In this document: positions 1-11,504 of the stretch, piece after piece | Position numbering within the stretch: position 1 is the first letter of the stretch | Layout: the number at the start of each line of letters is the position of its first letter | From: Alnus glutinosa | Taxonomy: Eukaryota > Streptophyta > Magnoliopsida > Fagales > Betulaceae | Direction: 5' to 3' | Assembly: GCF_958979055.1 (NCBI RefSeq) | Contig: NC_084893.1 | Coordinates: forward strand, 28,804,487-28,868,486 | DNA length: 64,000 nt | Translations under genes and position numbers: made by a program | The notes under the pieces: generated by a model | What the model was told of the DNA's origin: nothing | What the model saw: the letters and a program-made list of their open reading frames with translations, nothing else | Databases searched by the model: none

Positions 1-538
1 TCAGCATATACAGCTTTGACTGCTGATACACTATTTGCTCTGCTTCTGTGAATGTCATATATCCAAAAATTTAAAACTACCCATGTTAATATTCATCTAG
101 TCAAACTTATACTATGTTTCAGTGGTGATGAAGAACCTACACTAGCATGGAATCATACAATCTATTCTCTAATCAGTAACACATATAGAATATAGGCAAA
201 CAACACTTGAGTATAATCTAGTGATTCCCACTTCATGAGATGTCATCCTCAACTGATTGTGCTATCCCTTGGGGCTATGGAATGAGAACTCAGAGAGCAA
301 TGAGTATTGTTGGCTATTTATCTTACACGGACTAAGTGTGATCTCAAGCACTTACCCTTTCCCAACAGAAACCTGCCAAAAGAAGACAAAGGATGTAAAT
401 GTCCCAACAAACTTAAAAATGATAACACTGTGACAGAGGTTCTATGAGAGTTTGAGGCTAGTGCTGCCAAGTACTAGATATTTCTTAAATCTTACCCCCA
501 CATGTTAGGTATTACCATGAAGGATTCGTAGACTCCAG

Positions 539-578
539 AAAAAAAGAAAAGAAAAGAAAAGAAAAGAAAAAGAAAGTA
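539..578. repeat. AAAAG microsatellite in SPO11-1 intron
   Basis: Several tandem copies of AAAAG on the plus strand, just downstream (in gene direction) of SPO11-1 exon 5. It looks like ordinary simple-sequence DNA. Confidence 0.8.
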
Positions 579-616
579 TATTCAAATGAAAAAGAAAGCA
601 TATAGACAATACCTAC

Positions 617-3600
617 CACATTTAGATTGTGGCGACTGCATTGCATCAGGATACATATGTCATTGATTGCCCGGTCTACAACTGACTGTTCTGGCTTGCA
701 AAATAACCAGAAGAACTTGAAGAAAGCAAGGACATGAAGCACAAGAAAACTGACATCTATACTAGAAAATTTAATATATACTTGAAATTACAGATTTGTG
801 CAAAATATCTAAGAACTAACTTATGCCGTTCAACATAACTGACAATGTTATGGACAAATGCAAGCCTGGGTACATTCAAAGATGTCTACTAACCTCTCAT
901 AAAGTTTTCCCCATGTTGATGCATGTGACTTTCTTCAATATAAAGTGATTTCACAAAGTCTAAAATTTGTAACACTGAATGTGACTTTTTTAAATTCCAA
1001 ATCACAGCAAAAGGGAAACTTCAACATAAACTCACAGAAGACTGTAAGTTCTACATTTTTAAGTTATAACAAGAAATAACATCTGAAATTGGTACCAAAA
1101 TTAATTCAGATTTACCAGAAAATACAGATGGATGCATGTAATATATATCTCTCTTAGACGCATGCCTGTTTTCTTGCAAAAGTTTCTGAACAATCAACAG
1201 CACTCTAAGCAAGACATCTGAAAGAGAATTAGAAAACTCATACTCATTGAAGGACCTGATAAGTTTTATTTGTTTGTGAGGCAGAGAGTTAGTATATTCC
1301 ATTTAATTTAGGACTCGCCACAAGGTTCTCATAAATTTAAGTCAAGGTCAAGCACCTACTCACCCAGCCTGTGTACATGGCTTTCCCTTCGCAGTGTGAG
1401 GATTTCCTTCCCGATCAACAAATCAGAGCTGCAATAACTGCATCAACAACAGTAATGCTTAAACTAAAACCCACCAATGCTTGATGAGTTTCATGAAAGT
1501 AACTACTAGTAAGCTCATCTTAATTTTACGTTTTCTATGAACTCCACTTAAAATACCATCTATGCGCATTTCTGCACAAATCACTAAACAACTGAAGAGA
1601 ATCATGATTATCCACGCCCAATGGTGCCTTTTGTTTTGTTCTTGTATTTTTATTTTTTTTTTATTTTTTTTTGTGACATAAAACCTCAACAAACCAACCT
1701 CTCGTTTAGTACATGGTCACTGAGTAATTTCTAGATACCCTAGGCCTATCCAGCAATTCTTTGGAAGATGCCAATTCTTCGGAAAAGCCCGGTCCTCTTT
1801 GTCTTCGAGCTTTCAAAAAAAAAAAATCCTCAATCCGCTCTTTCGTTCCTTCATATTTGAATGAGAGAGAGTATTAGAGATAGAAGATATTTTTCTTTGT
1901 AAATAGTTAAGCTGTTACTTATTGTTGATAAGTTGTTATGTTGGTTATCTTCTGGTTGTAACAGTTTAGCTTAGATAGCTCGAGTTCTCATGCTATATAT
2001 TGTAATTTCCTTTCATTCTCTGTAACTACATTTTTCATATTCAGATTAATCAAGATTTCCCTCTTCCGCAATTCTCTCTTTTCTCTCTACTCTTTCTAAA
2101 CTTGACATGGTATCAGAGCCTACATCCATGGCGTCTGAAATTCCTTCTTCCTCTTCTCCAATTCATCCCGTCGACAATCAAACTCCACATATTGATAATC
2201 CACCTCTTCAATTCACCATTTCTCCTTCCATTTTCACCAATCCTGCAAGTCCTTTTTACTTGCCTCAAGGAGAAAGTCCGGGAGCTACTCTTGTTTCTCA
2301 ACCGCTCACCGGTGAAAATTACAATACATTGAGCGTTCGATGATAATGGCTCTCACTGCCAAAAACAAGTTGGCGTTCATTGATGGATCTCTTCCTCAAC
2401 CCGCGCTTGATGCTGGTGTCGAATATCAAGCTTGGGTGCGCTGCAACAACATGATCTTGTCTTAGATTCTCAATTCGGTTTCCAAAGAAATTGCAGCGAG
2501 TGTGATCTACATTGACACTAGTCATGGGATGTGGCTTGACCTCAAGGAGCGATTTTCTGAGAAAAACGGTCCTAGGGTTTTTCAGCTTCAGAAGTCAATC
2601 TCCATTCTTTTGCAGGGGAATTCATCTGTGAGTTCCTATTTCACTCAACTCAAGTCTCTTTGGGATGAAATCAGCAATTATCGCCCAATTCCTCCTTGTT
2701 CTTGTGGAGGAATGAAGGTAGTTGCTGAACACTATCATCAAGAATACATTTATCAATTTCTTATGGGGCTCAACGAGTCTTTTGCTGCTATTCGGGGTAA
2801 AATTCTGCTTATGGAGCCTTTGCCTACATTAAATAAAGTCTTCTCTTTAGTAATTCAAGAAGAGAAGCAGCAGGAAATTTCAGTGAAATCTCATATTCTC
2901 AGTCAGGATTCTACTGCTCTCATGACTCAATCTCCTGTTTCAGCAACTCGTTTGAGCAAACCACCTTATTGCAAGGATAAGCCCATCTGTACTCACTGTG
3001 GAGTACCAGGTCACACTGCAGATAAGTGCAATCGTCTGCATGGGTTTCCACCGGGATTTAAGTTCACAAAGAGTCTCAAGAAACCTTATCTTGCTCATTC
3101 TGCAAATCATTTCCAAGCGACTGATTTGAACTCTACAAATCATCCTCAACATAATGAGCCTCAACAAGTCGTGCCTCAACTTAGCATCACGTCTGATCAG
3201 TGCCAGCAGCTTCTTTCACTTCTTCAACAGCAGAATCTGGCTCATCAAGCTTCTACAAACATGGCAGGTAGTTTCCATGCTTCCTCTTCTGCTCCGGCCT
3301 CAACTTCCTCTGAGGTGTCAGGTCATTTCTCTTCCCTTTACAATCTTAATCCTAGTTACTCTGTTTTTTCTTCTATTCACATATCAAAATCTCCTCCTTT
3401 TAATTCCAACCGTACTCCTTGGATCATTGACACAGGGGCAACTGATTACATGATCAATTGTCCATCTCTTTTTACCACAATTACTGCAATTGTTTCTACT
3501 TTTGTTAAGCTACCAAATGGCTTTGTTGTTCCTGTAACTCATATAGGAACAGTTTTCATTTTAGACAATCTTATATTGACTGAGGTTCTATGCGTTCCTT

Positions 3601-6600
3601 CTTTTTCTTTCAACTTAATTTCAGCTAGCAAAATCATTAAAGTCTTGAAAGCTTGTCTCATTTTTCTTACTAGATTTTGCTTCATACAGAATTTGTGCCA
3701 TTGGAGGACGATTGGAGTGGGTAAAGAAGATGGTGGCTTATTCTACCTACTGCAGGAGCCTAAGGTTTCCACCAGTTTACCTTTATCTCTTTCCACTTGT
3801 TTCAATTCAATAAAAACATCATTCAAAGATGTATGGCATTATAGGCTAGGCCATCCGTCTGTATCCAGAATGCAATCTTTGCATAATACCTTTCCTGAAA
3901 TCTCTTGCAACAATAAGGACATATGTTCTGTTTGTCCCTTAGCCAGGCAGCATAGGCTGTCTTTTCCTGTACATAACTCTCATACTTGTATGCCTTTTGA
4001 ACTTGTCCATTGTGACATTTGGGGGCCAATGGCTACTCCTTCAATAAGTGGCTCGAATTTTTTTCTTACCATTGTGGATGACTACACTCGTTTTACTTGG
4101 GTGCATTTGATGAAAAATAAATCTCAAACTCGTTCTCTTATTCAATCCTTTTTTAGCTTTGTTCAAACACAATTCAACCTCAAAATCAAATGCTTGCGTT
4201 CTGATAATGGTCCTGAGTTTTAGATGCATGATTTTTTTTCTTCTAATGGAACAATTCATCAATTATCTTGTGTTGAAACTCCACAACAAAATGCTGTTGT
4301 GGAAAGGAAACATCAACATTTACTAAATGTTGCTCAAACTTTGAAATTTCAGTCTCAAGTCCCTCTTTCTTTCTGGGGTGAGTGCATTCTAACTGCTGCT
4401 CACCTTATAAACCGACTTCCTACTCCTCTATTATCACATAAATCACCTCATGAGATGCTTTTTTCTGCTTCTCCTTCTTATTCACATCTTAGAATTTTTG
4501 GTTGCCTTGCTTATATTTCCACTTTGTCTAGACATCAGACTAAATTTGACTCTAAAGCCATTCCATGTTTTTTCATTGGCTATCCATTTGGCATTAAAGG
4601 TTACAAGTTTTACAATTTGCATACACAAACTACTGTCATTTCCCGAGATGCTGTGTTTCATGAACACATTTTTCCTTTTACCTTAAATCTTACAAATTCT
4701 TCATCTGATGGTTGTTTTACTAACTCTTCTTCACCACATTCAACAACATCTTTACCTTTACCTATATCTGATTTTCCAGTTTTTTTACCAACTCATTCTA
4801 CACAGTCTCTGCCTCTTCAACCTCCTGTTTTGTCTTCTTCCCATTCTAACTTTCAAACACATCATCCCATTTAATCACCTTCTACCTCACCTCCTATTTC
4901 ACCTACATCAGATTCTTCACCTCCTTTTCTGCCTTCATCAGATTCTTCTTCTCTACCTTCTCCACCTTCTCCTTCTCTTCTTCGAAAATCCTCTCGGCTT
5001 AAAACTACACCTCGGTATCTGCAGAATTATTATTGTCAGCTTGCTTCTTCTTTACCATCTCTGGCTTCCTCTACAGCACAACATTCAGGTATTCCTTATT
5101 CTTTGTCTAGTTATATTTCATATGACAAACTATCTCCTGCCTATAAACATTTCTGTTTTTCTATTTCTGCTGCAACCGAACCCAAGTTTTATCATGAAGC
5201 TGTAAAATCTGGTCATTGGCATGATGCTATGTCAGCTGAAATTTCAACCCTTGAAGCTAATAGGACTTGGATTGTTTGTGACCTTCCACCTCATAAACAA
5301 ACAATTGGTTGCAAATGGGGGTATAAAATCAAACATAAGGCCGATGGAAGTGTAGAAAGGTATAAAGCTCGGTTAGTGGCAAAGGGGTACACACAATGTG
5401 AGGGTTTAGACTATCATGATACATTCTCTCATGTAGCTAAAATGACTACTGTTAGGTGTCTTTTAGCTTTGGTTGCTGCCAAGAATTGGGTTTTACATTA
5501 ATTAGATGTAAATAATGCTTTTTTGCATGGTGATTTGAATGAAGAGGTTTACATGAAGATGCCTCCGGGTTTTGGCATTAAGGGGGAGTCAAAAGTGTGT
5601 CAACTTACCAAGTCTCTCTATGGCTTGAAACAAGCCTCAAGACAGTGGTTCTCTAAGTTTTCTTCCACCCTCATTGATCTTGGTTTTGTGCAGTCTAAGG
5701 CAGATAATTCTCTCTTTACCCGGCTTCAAGGATCATCCTTTATTGCTTTACTTGTTTATGTTGATGATGTTGCTATTGCAAGTAATGATTCCCATGCTGT
5801 TTCTTCCTTTATTACTATGTTGAATGAGCGTTTTAAACTCAAAGATTTGGGTCATTTGAAGTATTTTCTTGGATTGGAAATTGCTCGGTCTTCAACTGGT
5901 ATTTTTGTTTGCCAACGCAAGTATGCATTGGAAATTTTGTAGGATTCAGGGTTGTTGGCTTCTAAGCCTGCTTCATTTCCTATGGAGCAAAATCTGAAGT
6001 TGTCTAGGGATGATGGAACTCCTCTCTCGGATACTACTTCCTACAGGCGTTTGATTGGTCGATTACTGTACTTGACAATCACCCGGCCTGATCTTGCATA
6101 TTCTGGCCAAACTCTAAGTCAGTTCATGGATAAGCCAAGACAATCTCATCTTCATGCTGCTCATAGGGTATTAAGATATATTAAGCATGCTCTTGCTCAA
6201 GGACTATTTTTCCTGCCAACACAGAATTTTAGCTCAAGGCTTTTTGCGAGATTCTGATTGGGCAGGTTGTTTGGATACTAGGAGGTCGATTACTGGATAT
6301 TGTGTGTTTCTTGGGGATTCTCTCATTTCTTGAAAATCAAAGAAACAGCAAACCGTCTCCTGATCTTCTGCTGAGGCCGAGTATAGGTCTATGGCCTCTG
6401 TTTGTTGTGAAATCTTATGGCTTTTTTCTTTGCTTAAAGATCTTCTCATTCCTCATTCACAGCCAGCATTTCTTTACTGTGATAGTCAGGCCGCAATTCA
6501 TATTGCTGAGAATCCGGTGCACCACGAACGCACTAAGCATATCGAGATTGACTATCATCTTATTCGGGAAAAAATTCAACTTGGCCTCATCAAGACATTT

Positions 6601-8468
6601 CATGTGTCTTCTTAACATCAAATTGCTGATATCCTTACTAAACCACTTGGTTGTTCTGTCTTCCATACCTTGTTATCCAAGATGTTTGTCCGTGATCTCT
6701 ACCATCCACCTTGAGGGGGAGTATTAGAGATAGAAGATATTTTTCTTTGTAAATAGTTAAGCTGTTACTTATTGTTGATAAGTTGTTATGTTGGTTATCT
6801 TCTGGTTGTAACAGTTTAGCTTAGATAGCTCGAGTTCTCATGCTATATATTGTAATTTCCTTTCATTCTCTGTAACTACATTTTTCATATTCAGATTAAT
6901 CAAGATTTCTCTCTTCCGCTATTCTCTCTTTTCTCTCTACTCTTTCTAAACTTGACAGAGAGTGATGTAAAACACTTCATGGGAGTTATTGTGCGAAGAT
7001 CACGTGGCTGGATTCAAAAGAAAAAGTTCGACAGAAGAGCCGTTCGAACGGGCCTATACTACGGTTTGAACGAGTGCGACAAAAACAAATTTAGGGTTTC
7101 TTTTACGATTTTAAGTCGGTTTAGGATGTTTTAAGGGTTATTTTCATCCTAAGTTATCATTAAGGTTTCATAAAGCTGATACATTCTTGGTGCCATGGAG
7201 CTAGACCAATGAACTATTACGCTTTCTTCAAAGGATCGTTGCTTCCAAGCCCACCTCCTGGTTGTCATCACTCAATTACTTCCTTTTCCACTAAGTGATT
7301 GCTTAGGGAACTATTCTCATAAGATGATACACACTAGCTAACAATCTGCCTGGTGCTACATCTTAGGCACATTGGGAACATAGATAATTGTAACCATATA
7401 CATATAAAATGACAGCAATGGAATGCCAATCTTCAGGCTTTATTTGTAAAGTCTCTAATCCTTAGTAGAGGATCGAACCAGAGCCTCCCAGCTGAAGGTG
7501 TTACCCCTGGCCAATCCATCCATACCCCAGGGGACGCTTTTGGTAATCTTGGAAGTCTTAAAATGTGTTATTTGCTCCAATTAACACCTAAATAATTGAG
7601 TAATAGTATTGCTATAAATCAACCTTATAGCCGAGTAGTAGTAGAATTATTTTCCTTCATCATACACTAGACCGGCTTCTTTAGCAAATCTCAAACTATC
7701 ACTACAATCACTATCCGTTGAATTTTAACAACCAAAATAACAACAACAATTCTTTTTCTATAAAGCAATAACCAAATGCTCATGTAATCCTACTATTCCT
7801 TCATCTATATGTTATGGAGATAAACACCTGCAGTAGTCTCTAGGTGAAGCATTGATATAACATGTCGAGCACCATCTTAATCCAAAAGTTTAAGCCTATA
7901 AAAAATTGAGGTCAATTATTTAAATATTAACCGATCATTCTTGCATGTATTATGCCATGCATTTTTCTTAAAATTATTCATGCATTTCAGTTTATGGAAC
8001 TACCTAATTCCGTTAATGCACGAACAGTTCGTCAAAAAAATTAAGCGATTCAAAAAATAATAATAAAGTGATTCAATTAGGCGCTGAAAATGAATAAATT
8101 TTTTTAGCTTGAACGAAATTCTACAAAAGCTGCCGTTTGATCTTCGAATAGATTTTCATAATCCAAATACGATCGTTGAGGGAAGAGAAGAGACCCGAAC
8201 CAGTTCGCGTTGGGATTCGTGCAGTAATTTCTGAACCGGTCGATGAGAACAATCGGTGACCGTCCGTTGCTCAGATCTTCCACTATCGCTCGTGTGAACT
8301 CTGAAAATCAAAGAACAAAATTCGCGAAAATTCGATTTGGTAATTGGAACCTGGTTGGAAAATGTGAGATTCAAGGATTTTTGAATTTGAATTTGAACTC
8401 TTCGGCTTCTGACCTCTGATTTTTCGTAGCAAAACGCTGCGCTCTGAGCTCGAACGATTTCCCTCCAT
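617..8468 (-). CDS. SPO11-1: Meiotic recombination protein SPO11-1, 5' part (exons 1-5)
   Basis: SPO11-1 is the topoisomerase VI A-like protein that makes meiotic double-strand breaks. I read five minus-strand exons: 8468-8414, 8300-8195 (or 8201), 1428-1364, 1217-1116 and 690-617. The phases join cleanly to about 134 residues. The start is [10 protein letters not shown], close to the remembered Arabidopsis protein. Next come [11 protein letters not shown] (about 41-51), [20 protein letters not shown] (77-96), the catalytic-tyrosine motif KRDIYYMHP (97-105; Y101/Y102) and [20 protein letters not shown] (113-132). The rest of the gene, including the Toprim domain, must lie left of position 1; I found no further exon in 1-616. 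The donor of exon 2 is ambiguous: two GT sites six bases apart keep the same phase. Intron 2 is about 6.8 kb because it holds a copia element; without it the intron would be about 1.7 kb. The first ATG is chosen by homology and by exon phase. Confidence 0.88.
1872..2107 (+). repeat. 5' LTR of the copia element
   Basis: 236 bp. It begins TATTAGAGA, where TG is usual for LTRs, and ends TTGACA. It is followed directly by the primer-binding site and matched by the copy at 6722-6957. Confidence 0.95.
6722..6957 (+). repeat. 3' LTR of the copia element
   Basis: 236 bp, two substitutions from the 5' LTR, preceded by the polypurine tract and followed by the GAGAG target duplication. Confidence 0.95.
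7440..7545 (-). mobile_element. Possible tRNA-derived SINE fragment
   Basis: On the minus strand there is an A-box-like TGGCCAGGGGTAACACC and, about 30 bases on, a good B box GGTTCGATCC. This spacing resembles the RNA polymerase III promoter of plant SINEs. I see no poly-A tail or target duplication, so it may be a fragment. It lies in intron 2 of SPO11-1, outside the copia element. Confidence 0.45.
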
Positions 8469-8936
8469 TTTTCTTATCCAAGTGCGGCAATGATTTTGTG
8501 GTATTTATAGGTAGGCCCGGATTGTAATCTTGGGCCTTGGCAAAACGGATTGTTCCGAAAACGACCGTCGTTTTGGTTAAGGAAAAATGTTTAAACTACA
8601 TACCGTTTAGAGGATATGGGAAAACATGCAGCAACAGTTTTACTCCACTTTTTAACAATATGTTTGAATATTGTTATAAGCTTTTTGAGTCAGCCGAATT
8701 TAATATTGAAGGTAAATGTTTTGTTCGAAATACGAGTCGAATTGAGCTTATTTTCAAGCTAGATAATCCTTTTAAACCCGGCTGATTTATTTTTTGAACA
8801 ATTTGAGTTTGTTCACGAATTGCACTCAATTAACTTATTCATATATAAAGTAAATTTCATTATACATGTATGCATATATACATATATCTACATCTTTTTT
8901 TTTTATATATATATAAGTAATTATAATTCAGTTCAT
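8469..8936. other. Upstream region of SPO11-1
   Basis: No gene seen. It should hold the 5' UTR and promoter of SPO11-1 (minus strand). The stretch 8820-8935 is AT-rich with TATATA runs. Confidence 0.5.
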
Positions 8937-9482
8937 TAAAAGAGCAAATGGGCGCAACCCTTATATATAAGAAGTACACAAGAGAGCCCCTAAATAGGAC
9001 GAAAAGAGAATAAATTTAAAAAATCTAAAAAATTAAAATCATTCAAGCAATGATGAGACGCTATCCAAATATATAACATATTAAGCAAATGCTTCCGTAA
9101 CTCCACCATTGATGTCTCTACATCTTCAAATAGCTGTGCATTCCGTTCCCTCCAAATACACCACAATAAACATAATGGAGCTAACCGACAAGCTTCTTTA
9201 GCACGACCATACCCAACCGACACGCCCCAACTAGTCAACAACTCCAACACCGTTCATGCATCACCCACTCCACCACAAATAAGATGAGAATGTAACTCTA
9301 AAGATCACGTGCGACTTCGCAGTAAAGCAACAAATGATCAATAGACTCCCCATTCTTCTTACACATATAACATTGCTTACGCAAATTATCATGCGTTAAA
9401 ATTTTACCTAAAGCTGCTGACCATACAAAAAAAGCCACCCTAGTTGGAGCCTTCACACGCCAAATACTCTTCAACATCTATA
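8937..9482 (-). pseudogene. LINE 3' remnant (reverse-transcriptase zinc-binding region)
   Basis: The minus strand encodes the zf-RVT region found at the C-terminus of plant L1-type LINE ORF2. Recognisable parts are [20 protein letters not shown], then [18 protein letters not shown] with its Cys/His pattern, then LCLLWCIWRERNAQLFEDVE. A stop and a frame change interrupt it. The end near 8937 carries TTGCGCCCATTTGCTC, typical of LINE 3' UTRs. The RT core and 5' parts are absent, as expected for 5' truncation. Confidence 0.85.
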
Positions 9483-9485
9483 TCT

Positions 9486-9749
9486 ATTACATTAGGAACA
9501 TAATTCCCTTTTAATCTTTATCATTTTAAATATTTAAAATGTTCTCATTACAAAATTAAAAATAAAAATAAAAATATTATTAAAAATAATAAAAATGAAT
9601 TTATATAGGTTTATGTGCGCTTATATGAGTCAAGGTAAGTTTATATAAAATTTTTGCCCAACTTTTGAGTGAAAATAATTTATAAGCATACTATATATGA
9701 GCATCGATCAATAGAAGATTTTTCAAGTGTTTTTCTCTTGATAAGTAGT
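9486..9749. other. AT-rich spacer
   Basis: No gene or clear repeat structure seen. Confidence 0.4.
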
Positions 9750-9943
9750 ATTAGAGCATGAGAAATGTTTGGTGTCCCACTTCCATCTCACTCCTATTTT
9801 ACCATTGTCTCCGAGAATCAATAATGTGAAAGATAAGTGTAGTAGGACCTTAATTTTTTAACAACATTATTGATCCATGAAAACAAGACATGGTAGAATA
9901 AAAGCGAAATGGGAGTGAAACATCAAAAATTTCTCATTAGAGC
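9750..9943. mobile_element. MITE with 8-bp target duplication
   Basis: A 178-bp body (9758-9935) has imperfect terminal inverted repeats of about 50 bp beginning GAGAAATGTTTGG and, at the other end, GAGAAATTTTTGA. ATTAGAGC flanks it at 9750-9757 and 9936-9943. An 8-bp duplication fits hAT; a mismatched 9-10 bp one would fit Mutator. It has no coding capacity. Confidence 0.75.
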
Positions 9944-11504
9944 GGATGGTGACGTGTGATGACATGAATAAAGGTAATTCTAATTTGGTAATATTGTGTG
10001 CATGCATAAAAGACAAAATCAATCCATGATGGTGCCCCTTTACTGGACTGATTGAGAATATTTTACAATAATTAGAAACACTCGAGTTAGTATATTTTTT
10101 TTTTTCCTCACCAACTATACTTTTCCATGAAAGAGATATTCACATGTACTCCTAAATCACCTCAAAGTTGATCCAACTTTATAAACCCATGCTTTAGTTT
10201 GAGTGATAAAGAAGGGAAACTTATTACATGCTTAATTGTCAGGATTATGATTGGCGAGAAATGATTGTTGGATAACTCTTATAAATTTTAAACTAACCAT
10301 TTGATTTGTTTTTCAACATGTGGGTTCTAAATATTCAATGATCGATCTTAAAAATAAAAAAAAAATAAAAGATAAAAAATTGTTAGAGTTGTACCAAAAT
10401 TATACGAAAGTTGTAAATGTATCGTATCTCTATGATCAACTTGTGTGTGTCACATAACAGGTCTTTTTTGAAACCTGGATAATATTGGAGGTAAAATGGC
10501 AAGATATTATATGTTTCAACCAATTAAGTAACAATATAAGAAACTAAACCCTACATTGACCGTTGCAGCACAAAAATAACTAAAGTTCACTACATAAAAA
10601 ATAATTGCACCATTGATCAGACAACTTAAACCTATCACGTGGCAAGCATCCAGAGGCCATATTCTAAAGTCTCTCATGTTAAAAAATGTCACACTTTCAA
10701 AAATTAAGGAGGATCACTCAGATACGCTATCTCTTTCTAAACTTTTTTCTATTAAGTTATTTTGCTGACAATGTACTAACTTAATCATCGGAATGTTCCT
10801 GGTCTGGCGGATTTCCAATGACTGTTCTAACTATTTTGCAAGAGCCTTGTATCACCGGTCTTGTCGTCTGAAAAATTGCTTCAACGAGTAAGTTACGGGC
10901 ACTAGCAGCTGGCGAAGCTCTGTACAAGCTTTCTTGTGAAAATGGGTATGGTCATTGCTATCAAGTGAAGCTTCCTTGGTATTTTCCAGCTTAATTTAAT
11001 GAAGTACCGGAGATGTGGGAAAGTTCCTTAAAATAGACAAACTAAACTTGGAGTTTTGTGGGAAATTGCAATGCACGTCCCGTTCTGCCACCCAGCTAGT
11101 TTAAATGATTTGCCGATCAAATTTTCTCCAACTGATCAATGCAAACCTCCTTCCACTGGTAAGCCAAACTTCTGTTCCAACTTTTTCAGCATAAGTTTTA
11201 TCAATGTGGAAAAGTTTATATAGGTAGAGTGTTGCTGAGGATACTGAGTCATGAAGCAGTCTATGTGGTGCTTTTACTTATGTTGTACTTAAGTTGTGTC
11301 TCGTGACATTCCTGTGGATTGTAAGTGAGTTTGTAAGTGAAGTTATTCTTGACAGAAACTTTTATTTCGAGCTAAAGGTTTAAACATTATTGCTTGTAAT
11401 TGTAGTTTACTAGATTGATTGAGGATTTGGAAGCCATACACATATTACCATCTAATGGGTCTATGCATATATGCAGGTCTTAAAATAGCTGCTGAATCAT
11501 CACA
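9944..11504. other. Spacer and 5' region of TPK copy 1
   Basis: No coding region found. The sequence TATATGCAG ending near 11476 looks like a 3' splice site, and comparable sites lie just upstream of copies 2 and 3. The 5' UTR of this gene family therefore seems to contain an intron whose first exon lies somewhere in 10.7-11.4 kb. Confidence 0.45.

Larger units (their letters stand above)
1872..6957 (+). mobile_element. Ty1/copia LTR retrotransposon in SPO11-1 intron 2
   Basis: Two 236-bp LTRs (1872-2107 and 6722-6957) differ at two sites. A 5-bp target duplication GAGAG lies on both sides (1867-1871 and 6958-6962). A tRNA-Met type primer site TGGTATCAGAGC follows the 5' LTR, and a purine tract GAGGGGGAG precedes the 3' LTR. 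The order of parts is that of copia: gag with a [14 protein letters not shown] zinc knuckle (about 2.1-3.1 kb), protease with DTGA (about 3.4 kb), integrase (about 3.8-4.7 kb), reverse transcriptase with YVDD (about 5.2-6.2 kb), RNase H (about 6.3-6.7 kb). The coding region is broken, with roughly ten breaks. About 0.85% LTR divergence suggests insertion within the last one or two million years, depending on the rate assumed. The element lies opposite to SPO11-1. The lineage within copia was not settled. Confidence 0.96.

Noticed and set aside
1-616. Further SPO11-1 exon
   Set aside because: I looked for the GNGLVMGW region on the minus strand and did not find it; the stretch is treated as intron.
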